A stretch of DNA of 18,144 nucleotides from GCA-002841655 sp964446775 (lineage in GTDB: Bacteria > Patescibacteriota > Patescibacteriia > Patescibacteriales > UBA12465): the NCBI GenBank assembly GCA_964446775.1, contig CAYURA010000015.1:1-18144 (forward strand), given 5' to 3'. Below, piece after piece: positions 1 to 7,020 of this stretch. The translations under genes and the position numbers were made by a program. The notes beneath the pieces were generated by a model. It searched no databases. It worked only from the letters and a program-made list of their open reading frames with translations, and was not told the origin of the DNA. Numbering within the stretch: the stretch's first letter is position 1; each line of letters starts with the position of its first letter.

Positions 1-25
1 AGAAATTGATTCTATATAATAGTAG

Positions 26-47
26 TAGTAGTTTAAGTAAACTACTA
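26..47. terminator. Weak inverted repeat, possible terminator of an upstream gene
   Basis: A 9-bp inverted repeat (26-34 pairing with 39-47, loop AAGT) is followed on the plus strand by a short T run. It could end a plus-strand gene lying left of the window. It is AT-rich and overlaps an AGT trinucleotide run, so it may be chance. Confidence 0.3.
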
Positions 48-65
48 TTTGTAAAATTAAATAGG

Positions 66-97
66 AAAAAGCCCCATATATGGTTTAATATGGGGCT
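66..97 (-). terminator. Intrinsic terminator of the 198-residue membrane protein gene
   Basis: Read on the minus strand, a 9-bp stem (AGCCCCATA / TATGGGGCT, plus-strand 70-78 and 89-97) with a 10-nt loop runs directly into a U tract (plus-strand AAAAA before 71). It begins 27 nt after the stop codon at 124. GC-rich stem, position and U tract together make this the clearest Rho-independent terminator in the window. Confidence 0.85.
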
Positions 98-123
98 CTA
101 TTATTTAATATCTTGCTTACTAT

Positions 124-720
124 TTAAGACTGGAATTGCAAGCTAAAAATAGATGCAGAACCTACAATCCCAGATAGGAGGCCTACTAAGGGGCCACCGA
201 TAAAAGTGCCAATTGCTGCTGCTACGCAGAAACTTATCAAAGGACCCAAGAAGGCCATTAAGCAACGGCCAAAGGCGACTAAAATAGTTGAAACAATTAA
301 GGCGAAGGGGAGCGCAATCTTTATGCTTTCCCAAAAAAATGTATTATTTTCTGGAAAGATTAGAAAAATAGTGAATACTGATCCAGCTAAAAAACCAGCC
401 ATTATGCCAATAAAGATTCCAAATATAATTGACATTATTATCTGAGAAAAGAAATTAGCAAAATATGTTTTAATTGGATTCTGGTGATCATCTGAGAACA
501 TTTCTGATCTCATAACTTCAACAGCTGGATTAAAAAATATTGCTAGTAGGTTGACTACGGTTGCTCCTGTTAGTAAATAATATAAATTAGGTGAATTTTT
601 GCCTCCTAAAATATTTTTAATATAATATTCTATTCCTATGCTAAGCATAAATATTAACGTGACTGTCACTAAAGTCACATAAATAGTCCATTTTAGCGCT
701 AATCTGTTTCTTTTATTCAT
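124..720 (-). CDS. Unrecognised multi-pass membrane protein (198 aa)
   Basis: I do not recognise a family. A basic N-terminus (MNKRNRLALK) leads into a first membrane segment at about residues 10-33. More hydrophobic segments follow near 43-62, 88-120 and 132-155, with a final Gly/Ala-rich stretch to about 195, so there are four to six membrane passes. The last segment has close-spaced small residues (GTFIGGPLVGLLSG), a pattern common in helix packing, and there is no soluble domain of any size. A short polar loop lies at about 64-85 (SEMFSDDHQNP). The gene stands alone: it has its own near-consensus promoter (775-803) and intrinsic terminator (66-97), and is divergent from the helicase gene. 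The ATG at 720 is the first start after the promoter and no Shine-Dalgarno sequence precedes it. That this is a real gene is well supported by the flanking signals; its function is unknown. Confidence 0.8.
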   Translation of the reverse strand: MNKRNRLALKWTIYVTLVTVTLIFMLSIGIEYYIKNILGGKNSPNLYYLLTGATVVNLLAIFFNPAVEVMRSEMFSDDHQNPIKTYFANFFSQIIMSIIFGIFIGIMAGFLAGSVFTIFLIFPENNTFFWESIKIALPFALIVSTILVAFGRCLMAFLGPLISFCVAAAIGTFIGGPLVGLLSGIVGSASIFSLQFQS

Positions 721-774
721 CGTATTATCTATTATTTAATTATTAAGTTACACAATCTCTTTAAATTAAATCAT

Positions 775-803
775 ATAATACAATATTATATAACTAATGT
801 CAA
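775..803 (-). promoter_or_regulatory. Near-consensus sigma70-type promoter for the 198-aa membrane protein
   Basis: On the minus strand TTGACA (803-798) and TATTAT (780-775) are separated by exactly 17 nt. Transcription should start near 768, giving a leader of about 48 nt. A second AT-rich hexamer, TATAAT, lies inside the spacer but has no matching -35. Confidence 0.75.
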
Positions 804-903
804 TAGTGTAAGCGATTGTTTGTAAGCTTAGTCCAATAGGTAATTAGCCCTTGTTAATAGACCCTATACTATTAAGTATGGTTGAAATTAAAAAAAGTGG
901 CAT

Positions 904-932
904 TTGACCTTATAAAGTATTTATGCTAAATT
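904..932 (+). promoter_or_regulatory. Promoter of the DEAD-box helicase gene
   Basis: TTGACC (904-909) and TAAATT (927-932) are 17 nt apart, and TG at 924-925 gives an extended -10 (TGCTAAATT). Transcription should start near 939, leaving a leader of about 73 nt that holds two hairpins. Confidence 0.7.
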
Positions 933-941
933 AATAGCAGT

Positions 942-958
942 TAAGAATATGTTTCTTA
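942..958 (+). promoter_or_regulatory. Small hairpin at the 5' end of the helicase leader
   Basis: TAAGAA (942-947) can pair with TTCTTA (953-958) around a 5-nt loop. It starts a few bases after the predicted transcript start. It is short and AU-rich, so it is weak by itself, but it adds to the structured look of this leader. Confidence 0.35.
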
Positions 959-980
959 TTCATTTTTAATAAATTTTAAT

Positions 981-1011
981 AGTGATCAGCTCGATCTGAT
1001 CGCTTATTTTT
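981..1011 (+). promoter_or_regulatory. Hairpin plus U-rich tract directly before the helicase start codon
   Basis: Bases 981-989 pair with 996-1004: GATCAG/CTGATC at the core, extended by one G-U, one G-C and one A-U pair, with a 6-nt loop. The U-rich tract TTATTTTT follows, and the ATG begins at 1012, only 7 nt after the stem. The structure could act as an attenuator-like terminator or hold the start codon region closed. Three GATC sites fall within 18 bases. The role is inferred; the stem is seen directly. Confidence 0.6.
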
Positions 1012-2793
1012 ATGTTAACGAAAGATTTGGTAATACCGCCTGGGGAACGAGTTGATTTTAGTAATCTTGGTATCAAGGAGTCTATTCTTAAGATTATTGC
1101 TAGTCTAGGATTAAAGACCCCCACTCCGATTCAGCTTCAAGCAATACCCGCAATTTTAACCGGTGAGGATTTAGTTGGCATTGCTCAAACAGGTACTGGC
1201 AAGACTTTTGCTTTTGGGATCCCTATGCTACAAAGAATTGCCGTTAATAAAGGACGGGGTCTGGTAGTCTTACCTACCAGAGAATTAGCGGGGCAGGTTG
1301 AAAAGAGTTTACATAAAATAGGTGACGCATTAGGTTTGAGAACAGCTTTAGTTATTGGCGGAGAGTCGGTTTACAAGCAATTACCAGCTTTGCGTCGTAA
1401 ACCACATATCATTGTTGCTACGCCTGGTCGTTTAATTGATCTATTAAACAGAAAGACTATTAGTCTCAACAATGTTTCTGTTTTGGTTTTTGATGAGGCA
1501 GACATGATGTTTGATATGGGTTTTGCTCCTCAAATCGAAGAAATAATGAAGAGCGTTCCCAAAAACAGACAAACTCTATTATTTTCTGCTACAATGCCGA
1601 TTGCAGTAATGAAATTAGCCGAAAAACATCTACGCACTCCAATTAGGATTGAAGTAGCTCCTTCAGGGACAACAGCCTCGTTAGTTGATCAAGAAATTTA
1701 TTTAATTAGTCGTGAAGATCGGTTTGAGCAATTATTATTACTTTTGAAAGAGTATCGATCTTCTGTTTTAATCTTTGTGCGGACTAAACATGGAGCTTCA
1801 AAATTAACGAAAAAAATAAAAGCTGAAAAATATCAGGCAGCTGAAATTCACTCTAATCTTTCTTTCTCACAAAGACAGGCTTCATTAGCTGGATTTAGGA
1901 ATGGTAAGTTTAGAATATTAGTCGCAACTGATGTGGCGGCCAGGGGTTTAGACATAAATGATATTGAGTTAGTATTGAATTATGATTTGCCAGACAATTC
2001 TGAAGATTATGTTCATCGTATAGGTCGTACTGCTAGAGCTGGCAAAAAAGGTAAAGCTATTTCTTTTGCAACGCCACAACAAAGACGTGAAGTCTTAAAA
2101 ATTGAACAATTAATTAGAAAAAATTTAGCTGTTAAAAAAATTATTTCTTCTAATTCTGGTAGCTTTACTGATTCTAGCCAAAAAAAAATAAGTTCTATTA
2201 AAAGACCATTAAAAAAAAATTTTGATCGTAGTGGTAGGCCACAAAATATTTCTCGTGAGAGGGTGGTAAATAAAAAGTATGTTCAGCCGACATCTAATAA
2301 AGAAGAAAATTATACTAGTCTTGGATTTAAGAAAAGAGCTGAGTATATTGATCCAACTGCTACCCCAGAATATTTACAAGTTAAGTCAAGAACTCGAGTG
2401 GACAATAAGAGACCGGTTAGGGCTATGAATAAATATAGTAAGAGCAGTAATGATAGTGATGCTGATTTTGTCCCTTTAATGCACAATCCAAGTTTTGACG
2501 GCGGCAATCGCTTTGCTTTTAGGAGAAATCTTTATCAACTTAAAGAAGCGGCTAAACCTAAACGGCGACAGTATAATAATTCTAAGTCTAAAATAGCTAA
2601 TAATAAAGGAACAGTAAAGTTGGCGGAAGTAAAAGAGGAGAACCACGCCTCGAGTCGCCGTGTTGGACCGAGAAAAGATTTTAAGACTGGAGTGAGGACT
2701 TCTGGTTCTAAGATTTTTAAGTCAAAAGAAGAAAATAGGAGTCCTAGTAGCTTTAAAGCTAAGTCATTTACCCCAAGACATAAAAGAAAATAG
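1012..2793 (+). CDS. DEAD-box ATP-dependent RNA helicase with long basic C-terminal tail
   Basis: This is an ATP-dependent RNA-unwinding enzyme of the DeaD/RhlE/CshA class, acting in the cytoplasm on structured RNA in ribosome assembly, RNA decay or cold adaptation. All core motifs are present. The Q motif lies around residues 16-42 (F16, PTPIQ), motif I is QTGTGKT (59-65), Ia is PTRELA (88-93), Ib is TPGR (137-140), motif II is DEAD (161-164), motif III is SAT (192-194), motif V is ATDVAARGLD (305-314) and motif VI is HRIGRTARAG (335-344). The helicase core ends near residue 375. The remaining ~215 residues are a low-complexity tail rich in Lys, Arg, Ser and Asn, which probably binds RNA without a fixed fold; I see no DbpA-type RNA-binding domain. 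Its own promoter and a hairpin against the start codon suggest post-transcriptional or temperature-linked control. The precise subfamily cannot be set by eye. Confidence 0.95.
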   Translation: MLTKDLVIPPGERVDFSNLGIKESILKIIASLGLKTPTPIQLQAIPAILTGEDLVGIAQTGTGKTFAFGIPMLQRIAVNKGRGLVVLPTRELAGQVEKSLHKIGDALGLRTALVIGGESVYKQLPALRRKPHIIVATPGRLIDLLNRKTISLNNVSVLVFDEADMMFDMGFAPQIEEIMKSVPKNRQTLLFSATMPIAVMKLAEKHLRTPIRIEVAPSGTTASLVDQEIYLISREDRFEQLLLLLKEYRSSVLIFVRTKHGASKLTKKIKAEKYQAAEIHSNLSFSQRQASLAGFRNGKFRILVATDVAARGLDINDIELVLNYDLPDNSEDYVHRIGRTARAGKKGKAISFATPQQRREVLKIEQLIRKNLAVKKIISSNSGSFTDSSQKKISSIKRPLKKNFDRSGRPQNISRERVVNKKYVQPTSNKEENYTSLGFKKRAEYIDPTATPEYLQVKSRTRVDNKRPVRAMNKYSKSSNDSDADFVPLMHNPSFDGGNRFAFRRNLYQLKEAAKPKRRQYNNSKSKIANNKGTVKLAEVKEENHASSRRVGPRKDFKTGVRTSGSKIFKSKEENRSPSSFKAKSFTPRHKRK

Positions 2794-2851
2794 ATTTTTT
2801 ATTAACTTTGTTTGATCTTAGTTTTTTTCTTTCCGCTTCTATCTTTTATTT

Positions 2852-2860
2852 TGATATTAT
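2852..2860 (+). promoter_or_regulatory. Extended -10 element upstream of the hydrolase gene
   Basis: TGATATTAT (TG, one base, TATTAT) sits 38 bases before the ATG at 2899 and would give a leader of about 32 nt. There is no good -35. The same element, in the same T-rich setting, recurs at 9570. It supports starting the hydrolase at 2899 rather than at the TTG at 2812. Confidence 0.45.
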
Positions 2861-2898
2861 ATGATTTGACAATAATTAGTTATTTAATTTCGTCTAAT

Positions 2899-3756
2899 AT
2901 GAAAAAAATCTCAATTTCTTTTTTAAGCCCAAAAAAAATAGAGCTACATGGTCTTTGGTTGGGGAAGTCTCATGCTGAGATAGTCTATATTTTTTTGCAT
3001 GGTTTAGGTGCTAGTATTTTTTCTCGCCTTTCACTACTCGAGCTAATCGCTAATCAAAAAAATACTGCTGTTTTAACTTTTAATAATCGTGGCCATGGTT
3101 TAATTAATTCTTTTAAAATTAAAAAGAATAAAAAGAAATGTGATTATCTATTAGCCGGCATGGCTCACGAGAAATTTACTGATTGCCAAGATGATATTGA
3201 TGGATCAATAAGTTATGCTAAAAAGCAAGGGGCAAAAAAAATAATATTGATTGGTCATTCAACTGGTTGTCAGAAAATAATCTATTATCTAGCTCATAAT
3301 CAAAGAGCTAAGATAGCGGGGGCAATTCTTCTGGCGCCGATGAGCGACTACGCTGGTATTGATAAAGAGAAGAATGAGTATCATTTAGCTTTAAAGGCGG
3401 CATTAAGTTTAAAAAAGGAAGGTCAAGAAAATAATCTGTTAGCTAGTTCTTTATGGCCTCATTATATTTCTGCTCAAAGATTTTTAAGTTTGTACACACC
3501 TAATAGTCAAGAAGAAATATTTTCCTACGCTTCAAAAAAAAGACCCATATTAATGAAAGTAAATCAGCCTATTTTAGTTATTCTAGCAGAAGCTGATGAG
3601 CATGCCGACCGTCCGATGCTAGAAATAAAAAATTGGTTTGATTCTGTCTTAAATAAAAAGAAGAAAAATGAATCAATTATAATTAAAAAAGCCTCACATT
3701 CCTTTAAGGGCATGGACAGGGAAGTATTCAAAATTATAAAATTCTGGAGAGGCTAA
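2899..3756 (+). CDS. Alpha/beta hydrolase (GHSTG serine hydrolase, DUF1749-like)
   Basis: This is a serine hydrolase of the alpha/beta fold; its substrate is unknown. Numbered from the ATG at 2899 (285 aa), the oxyanion-region HG lies at 34-35 (FLHGLGAS) and the RGHG turn at 64-67. The nucleophile elbow is GHSTG (119-123, Ser121), and acid and base candidates are Asp233 (AEADEHAD) and His267 (ASHSF), so the full triad is in order. GHSTGCQ is the form I associate with the DUF1749/UPF0613 group, a tentative link. A TTG at 2812 would add 29 very hydrophobic residues resembling a membrane anchor. I prefer 2899 because an extended -10 lies between the two starts, the ATG has the local TAAT-ATG context, and the T-rich leader would read as Phe/Leu in any case. 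The metallopeptidase gene follows after 5 nt, so the two are probably co-transcribed. Confidence 0.85.
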   Translation: MKKISISFLSPKKIELHGLWLGKSHAEIVYIFLHGLGASIFSRLSLLELIANQKNTAVLTFNNRGHGLINSFKIKKNKKKCDYLLAGMAHEKFTDCQDDIDGSISYAKKQGAKKIILIGHSTGCQKIIYYLAHNQRAKIAGAILLAPMSDYAGIDKEKNEYHLALKAALSLKKEGQENNLLASSLWPHYISAQRFLSLYTPNSQEEIFSYASKKRPILMKVNQPILVILAEADEHADRPMLEIKNWFDSVLNKKKKNESIIIKKASHSFKGMDREVFKIIKFWRG

Positions 3757-3761
3757 GTAGT

Positions 3762-4292
3762 ATGGAGAGATATATTGTTCAATTTAAAAGGGTTCGTCGT
3801 AGCAAGCATCTGCGTATCTCTGTTAACTCTGATGCAAAGATAGTGGTGAGCCGGCCAATGTGGCTTAGTGAAAGAAAAGCACGATATTTTCTTGAAGAAA
3901 AAAAGGATTGGTTAATTAAACAAATTGAAAGAATAGAAGCTGAAGGACCAAGGCTTTTAGCTCAAGGATCTCGGAGTGATTATTTACAGAATAAAGAAAA
4001 AGCACGAAGATTAGTTTTAGACCGCATTAAGCATTTTAATCAGTTTTACGCTTTTAAATATAGTCGTCTTAGTATTAGAGATCAGAAAAGCAGGTGGGGT
4101 AGTTGTTCTCATAAATTAGGCCTGAATTTTAATTATCGTATAATCTATTTAGAACCTGACCTGGTTGACTATTTAGTAGTTCATGAGCTTTGTCATTTAC
4201 AGGAAATGAACCATGGCCCCCATTTTTGGGCTTTAGTAAAAAAAACAATAGATAATTATCCAGTACTGAGAAAAAGGCTGAGAAAATTATAA
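3762..4292 (+). CDS. YgjP-like zinc metallopeptidase
   Basis: This is a small (176 aa) predicted zinc-dependent peptidase of the YgjP/DUF45 (WLM-like) family. The N-terminal part is the family's basic beta-rich region (VRRSKHLRISV) followed by a helix ending KKDWLIKQIE. The diagnostic segment WGSCS lies at about 112-116. The zinc site is HELCH (141-145: His141 and His145 as ligands, Glu142 as the catalytic base), followed by NHGPHFW with His151 the likely third ligand. Length and motif order fit the family. Members are usually annotated as M48-like metal-dependent hydrolases; the natural substrate is not established. The gene starts 5 nt after the hydrolase stop. GGAGAGG (3746-3752), 9 nt before the ATG, is the only plausible Shine-Dalgarno sequence I noted here, though it also lies in the end of the upstream coding sequence. 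Confidence 0.92.
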   Translation: MERYIVQFKRVRRSKHLRISVNSDAKIVVSRPMWLSERKARYFLEEKKDWLIKQIERIEAEGPRLLAQGSRSDYLQNKEKARRLVLDRIKHFNQFYAFKYSRLSIRDQKSRWGSCSHKLGLNFNYRIIYLEPDLVDYLVVHELCHLQEMNHGPHFWALVKKTIDNYPVLRKRLRKL

Positions 4293-4332
4293 GAACTATT
4301 TTAATATATTTTCTCTTTTAAATAAAAAAATG

Positions 4333-4341
4333 TGATATAAT
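4333..4341 (+). promoter_or_regulatory. Extended -10 promoter of the ABC efflux operon
   Basis: TGATATAAT is a perfect extended -10 (TG-N-TATAAT). It predicts a start near 4348 and a leader of only about 20 nt before the ATG at 4369. No convincing -35 hexamer is visible 16-18 nt upstream. Confidence 0.7.
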
Positions 4342-4368
4342 ATAAAAATAATAATTTTTTAATATTTT

Positions 4369-6282
4369 ATGAAAAAAATGAAAAAATGGTGGTGGGTAGG
4401 TCTAATATTAATATTAGTAATTATTGCCATTTGGTGGTTTACAAGTCGTAATAATGATGTTTCCTATTCCACTGTGAAAGTCAGGCGTGGAGAATTAGTG
4501 CAGACTGTTAATGAAAGTGGAGTTTTGCAACCAGTAAGAGAAGTGTCATTAAATTTTATGAATCCAGGTAGGATTCAGGATATAAAGATCAAGCTTGGTG
4601 ATACGGTTAGTGCCGGCATGGAACTAGCGTCTCTTGATAGTAGTTCTTTAATGTCTCGTAAATTAGAGGCCCAAGCAGGATTGCAAATTGCAGAAGCAAA
4701 CCTATCTAAAATTTTAGCTGGTGCTAGTGGTGAAAACATTGCTGTTAGTGAAGCCTCGGTCAGTCAAGCTAAAGCTAGCGTAGAAGCAGCTCAAAGTGAT
4801 TTAGATAAAATTGAAAAAACTACTTCTGAAAATCTGAGACAAGCTGAGAAAAATTTAGCTGATTTAGAATCAGACTCGTCTGCAACCTTAACCCCGCAAG
4901 AACAAGCTGTCAGTTCTGCCTTGACCGCCTTAAATAATACACAAAAAATGTCTGATGCTAATGTGTCTAATGCCAGAAGTTCAGCCCTCATAAGTATTGA
5001 TGATAAAATGTTAGCTGCTAAAGTTGCCCTTGATAACGTTAATACACTATTAGAAGATGATGATGCCGAAGCAGTCTTAAGTGTAAAAAATAGTTCACTT
5101 CTAAACCAGACTAAAGATGCTCGATTAAAAGCTATTAATTTGATTGAGCCAGCAGAAAAGTCTGCTTTAGCGGCTAAATTAGATGATAATAGTATTAGTG
5201 TAGCGGCCCAAAATCTAAAGTCTCTTTTACGTCAAATAAGTAGTCTGTTAGATTATACTTATGCTATGTTGGAAGCCACAATTACTAGTTCAGATTTTTC
5301 TCAGCAAAAGCTTGATACTTATAAAAATCAGATTAGCTCTCAATCAAATCAAATAAACGCAGCTAGTAATACGATTGAAAATTCTTCACAAACTTATAGT
5401 AATGCTGTTTTAAATCGTAGTGTGAATGTAGCTAACGCCAATTCTTCGTGGCAACAAGCGGTGGTCGCACTTGATAATGCTAAGTTAGCTGCAGCTAATA
5501 ACCTTAGTAGTTTAAAACTAAGTCGTGAGCAACAGTTAACTTCGGCTGAATCACGCTTAGATTCAGCCAGGCAAGGTTTAGTTTCTGCTAAGGCGCAACT
5601 TAATAGTACGGCAGCCCCAGCTAGATATCAGGATATCGCTTTAGCTCGGGCTCAAGTTACTCAAGCACAGGCTAATTTAGCTGGTGTTGAACAGCAGATT
5701 AGTGATAGCATGCTTTTAGCCCCACTTGATGGTGTTGTAACTGCTTTAAATTATGAGATAGGCGAACAGTATGGACTCGGCTCTAAGCCGATGATTGTTA
5801 TTTTGGTAAATAATAATTTCAATGTTGAAGTGGACATTGCTGAATCAAATATTAGTAAAATAAAAATTGGTGATGAGGCTGATATTAGTTTTGATGCTTT
5901 AGATGATGAATTTATTCTTAAAGGTAAGGTTAGTTTTATCGAGCCAGCGCAAACGCTTATTCAAGAAGTTGTATATTACAAAGTAAAGATTGAATTTATT
6001 AACTTAGAATCTGACTTAGCCTTGAATCATAATCCAAGCCTTAGTTTAAAAGCAGGAATGACTAGTAATGTAAGTATTATCACTGACGTAAAGGAGGGTG
6101 TTCTACAAGTTCCCAGTAGAACAGTAATTTCTAAAGATAATGCTAGGATTGTTCGAGTTTTAATTAATAACAAAGTTGAAGAGCGGGAGGTTGTTGTTGG
6201 TCTGCGTGGTGATGATGGCCTGATTGAGATTATTAGTGGCCTTAGTGAAGGAGAAGATGTGGTTACCTTCATTAAAGAATAG
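4369..6282 (+). CDS. HlyD/MacA-family membrane-fusion adaptor with enlarged coiled coil
   Basis: This is the periplasmic or extracellular adaptor subunit of a MacAB/YknXYZ-type ABC system. The order is: N-terminal membrane anchor (about residues 7-25, KKWWWVGLILILV); first half of the lipoyl/barrel-sandwich domain (about 34-80, with GRIQDIKIKLGDTV); a very long, Ala/Ser/Asn-rich helical section (about 85-443); second half of the sandwich (from 445, LLAPLDGVVTALN); beta barrel (about 480-555); and a membrane-proximal domain ending at 637. Classical MacA-type adaptors have roughly 370-400 residues, so about 240 extra residues sit in the helical hairpin. A motif of the form L-x-x-x-A-x5-IA-x-A-x-V-x-QA occurs on both arms (from 116 and from 411), bracketing an inserted helical segment rich in Asp/Leu (about 210-300). 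It is the first gene of a four-gene operon, with 12 nt to the ATPase gene. The substrate cannot be deduced. Confidence 0.93.
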   Translation: MKKMKKWWWVGLILILVIIAIWWFTSRNNDVSYSTVKVRRGELVQTVNESGVLQPVREVSLNFMNPGRIQDIKIKLGDTVSAGMELASLDSSSLMSRKLEAQAGLQIAEANLSKILAGASGENIAVSEASVSQAKASVEAAQSDLDKIEKTTSENLRQAEKNLADLESDSSATLTPQEQAVSSALTALNNTQKMSDANVSNARSSALISIDDKMLAAKVALDNVNTLLEDDDAEAVLSVKNSSLLNQTKDARLKAINLIEPAEKSALAAKLDDNSISVAAQNLKSLLRQISSLLDYTYAMLEATITSSDFSQQKLDTYKNQISSQSNQINAASNTIENSSQTYSNAVLNRSVNVANANSSWQQAVVALDNAKLAAANNLSSLKLSREQQLTSAESRLDSARQGLVSAKAQLNSTAAPARYQDIALARAQVTQAQANLAGVEQQISDSMLLAPLDGVVTALNYEIGEQYGLGSKPMIVILVNNNFNVEVDIAESNISKIKIGDEADISFDALDDEFILKGKVSFIEPAQTLIQEVVYYKVKIEFINLESDLALNHNPSLSLKAGMTSNVSIITDVKEGVLQVPSRTVISKDNARIVRVLINNKVEEREVVVGLRGDDGLIEIISGLSEGEDVVTFIKE

Positions 6283-6294
6283 TAAATAATTATT

Positions 6295-7017
6295 ATGTCT
6301 AAAACATTATTGAAAATAAATAATTTAACTAAAACTTATATTAATGGTGATCTAGAGACTAAGGTGCTAAAAGACTTGTCTTTTGAAGTTAATTTAGGAG
6401 AATTTGTTTCGATTATGGGGCCATCCGGTTCGGGTAAGTCAACTATGATGCATATTCTTGGACTCTTGGAGCGATCTACTTCTGGTTTTTATGGTTTTGC
6501 TGGTCAGGATGTCTCTTTGTTGAATGATGAAGAGTTGGCTAGTCTACGTAATAAAGAGATAGGTTTTGTATTTCAAGCTTTTAATCTTTTAGCTCGTACT
6601 AGCGTGCTTGATAATGTAAAACTTCCTTTGATTTACTCAACAAATAAAAAGAAGATGGATGAAAGATCAAAAGAAGTTTTAGTCAGTGTTGGCTTGGGTC
6701 ATCGCTTAGACTATTTTACTAATCAAATTTCTGGTGGTGAAAAACAGAGAGTAGCTATTGCTCGTGCCTTAGTTAATAACCCATCACTTATATTTGCTGA
6801 TGAACCAACTGGTAACTTAGATTCTAAGTCAGGCGTCCAAATTATGAAAATTTTGCAGGAGTTACATGCCCAAGGCAAGACGATTATTCTTGTGACTCAT
6901 GAGACGTATACAGCTGAACATGCGGAAAGAATTATTAGAATGCATGATGGTCAAATAGTATCTGATGATCTAGTAAAAAATAGACGTTTTGCTAAAGAGG
7001 GTGAGGATTTAAAATAA
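6295..7017 (+). CDS. ABC transporter ATPase, LolD/MacB/YknY type
   Basis: This is the cytoplasmic ATPase that powers the FtsX-fold permeases encoded next to it. At 240 aa it is a single nucleotide-binding domain. Walker A is GPSGSGKST (42-50), the Q-loop Gln is Q94 (FVFQAFNLLA), the signature is ISGGEKQR (145-152), Walker B is LIFADE (165-170) followed by the D-loop region PTGNLDS, and the switch His is H202 (VTHE). The pair ADEPTGNLD plus the FQAFNLL form is characteristic of the MacB/LolD/FtsE subgroup, which works as a mechanotransmitter rather than a classical channel-type exporter. The gene lies 12 nt after the adaptor gene and 3 nt before the first permease gene. No key residue is missing. 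Confidence 0.96.
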   Translation: MSKTLLKINNLTKTYINGDLETKVLKDLSFEVNLGEFVSIMGPSGSGKSTMMHILGLLERSTSGFYGFAGQDVSLLNDEELASLRNKEIGFVFQAFNLLARTSVLDNVKLPLIYSTNKKKMDERSKEVLVSVGLGHRLDYFTNQISGGEKQRVAIARALVNNPSLIFADEPTGNLDSKSGVQIMKILQELHAQGKTIILVTHETYTAEHAERIIRMHDGQIVSDDLVKNRRFAKEGEDLK

Positions 7018-7020
7018 TTT

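Noticed and set aside
206..445. Plus-strand open frame opposite the 198-aa membrane protein gene
   Set aside because: It is antisense to a gene with its own promoter and terminator and has no start signal; it reads as low-complexity basic sequence, typical of a shadow frame.
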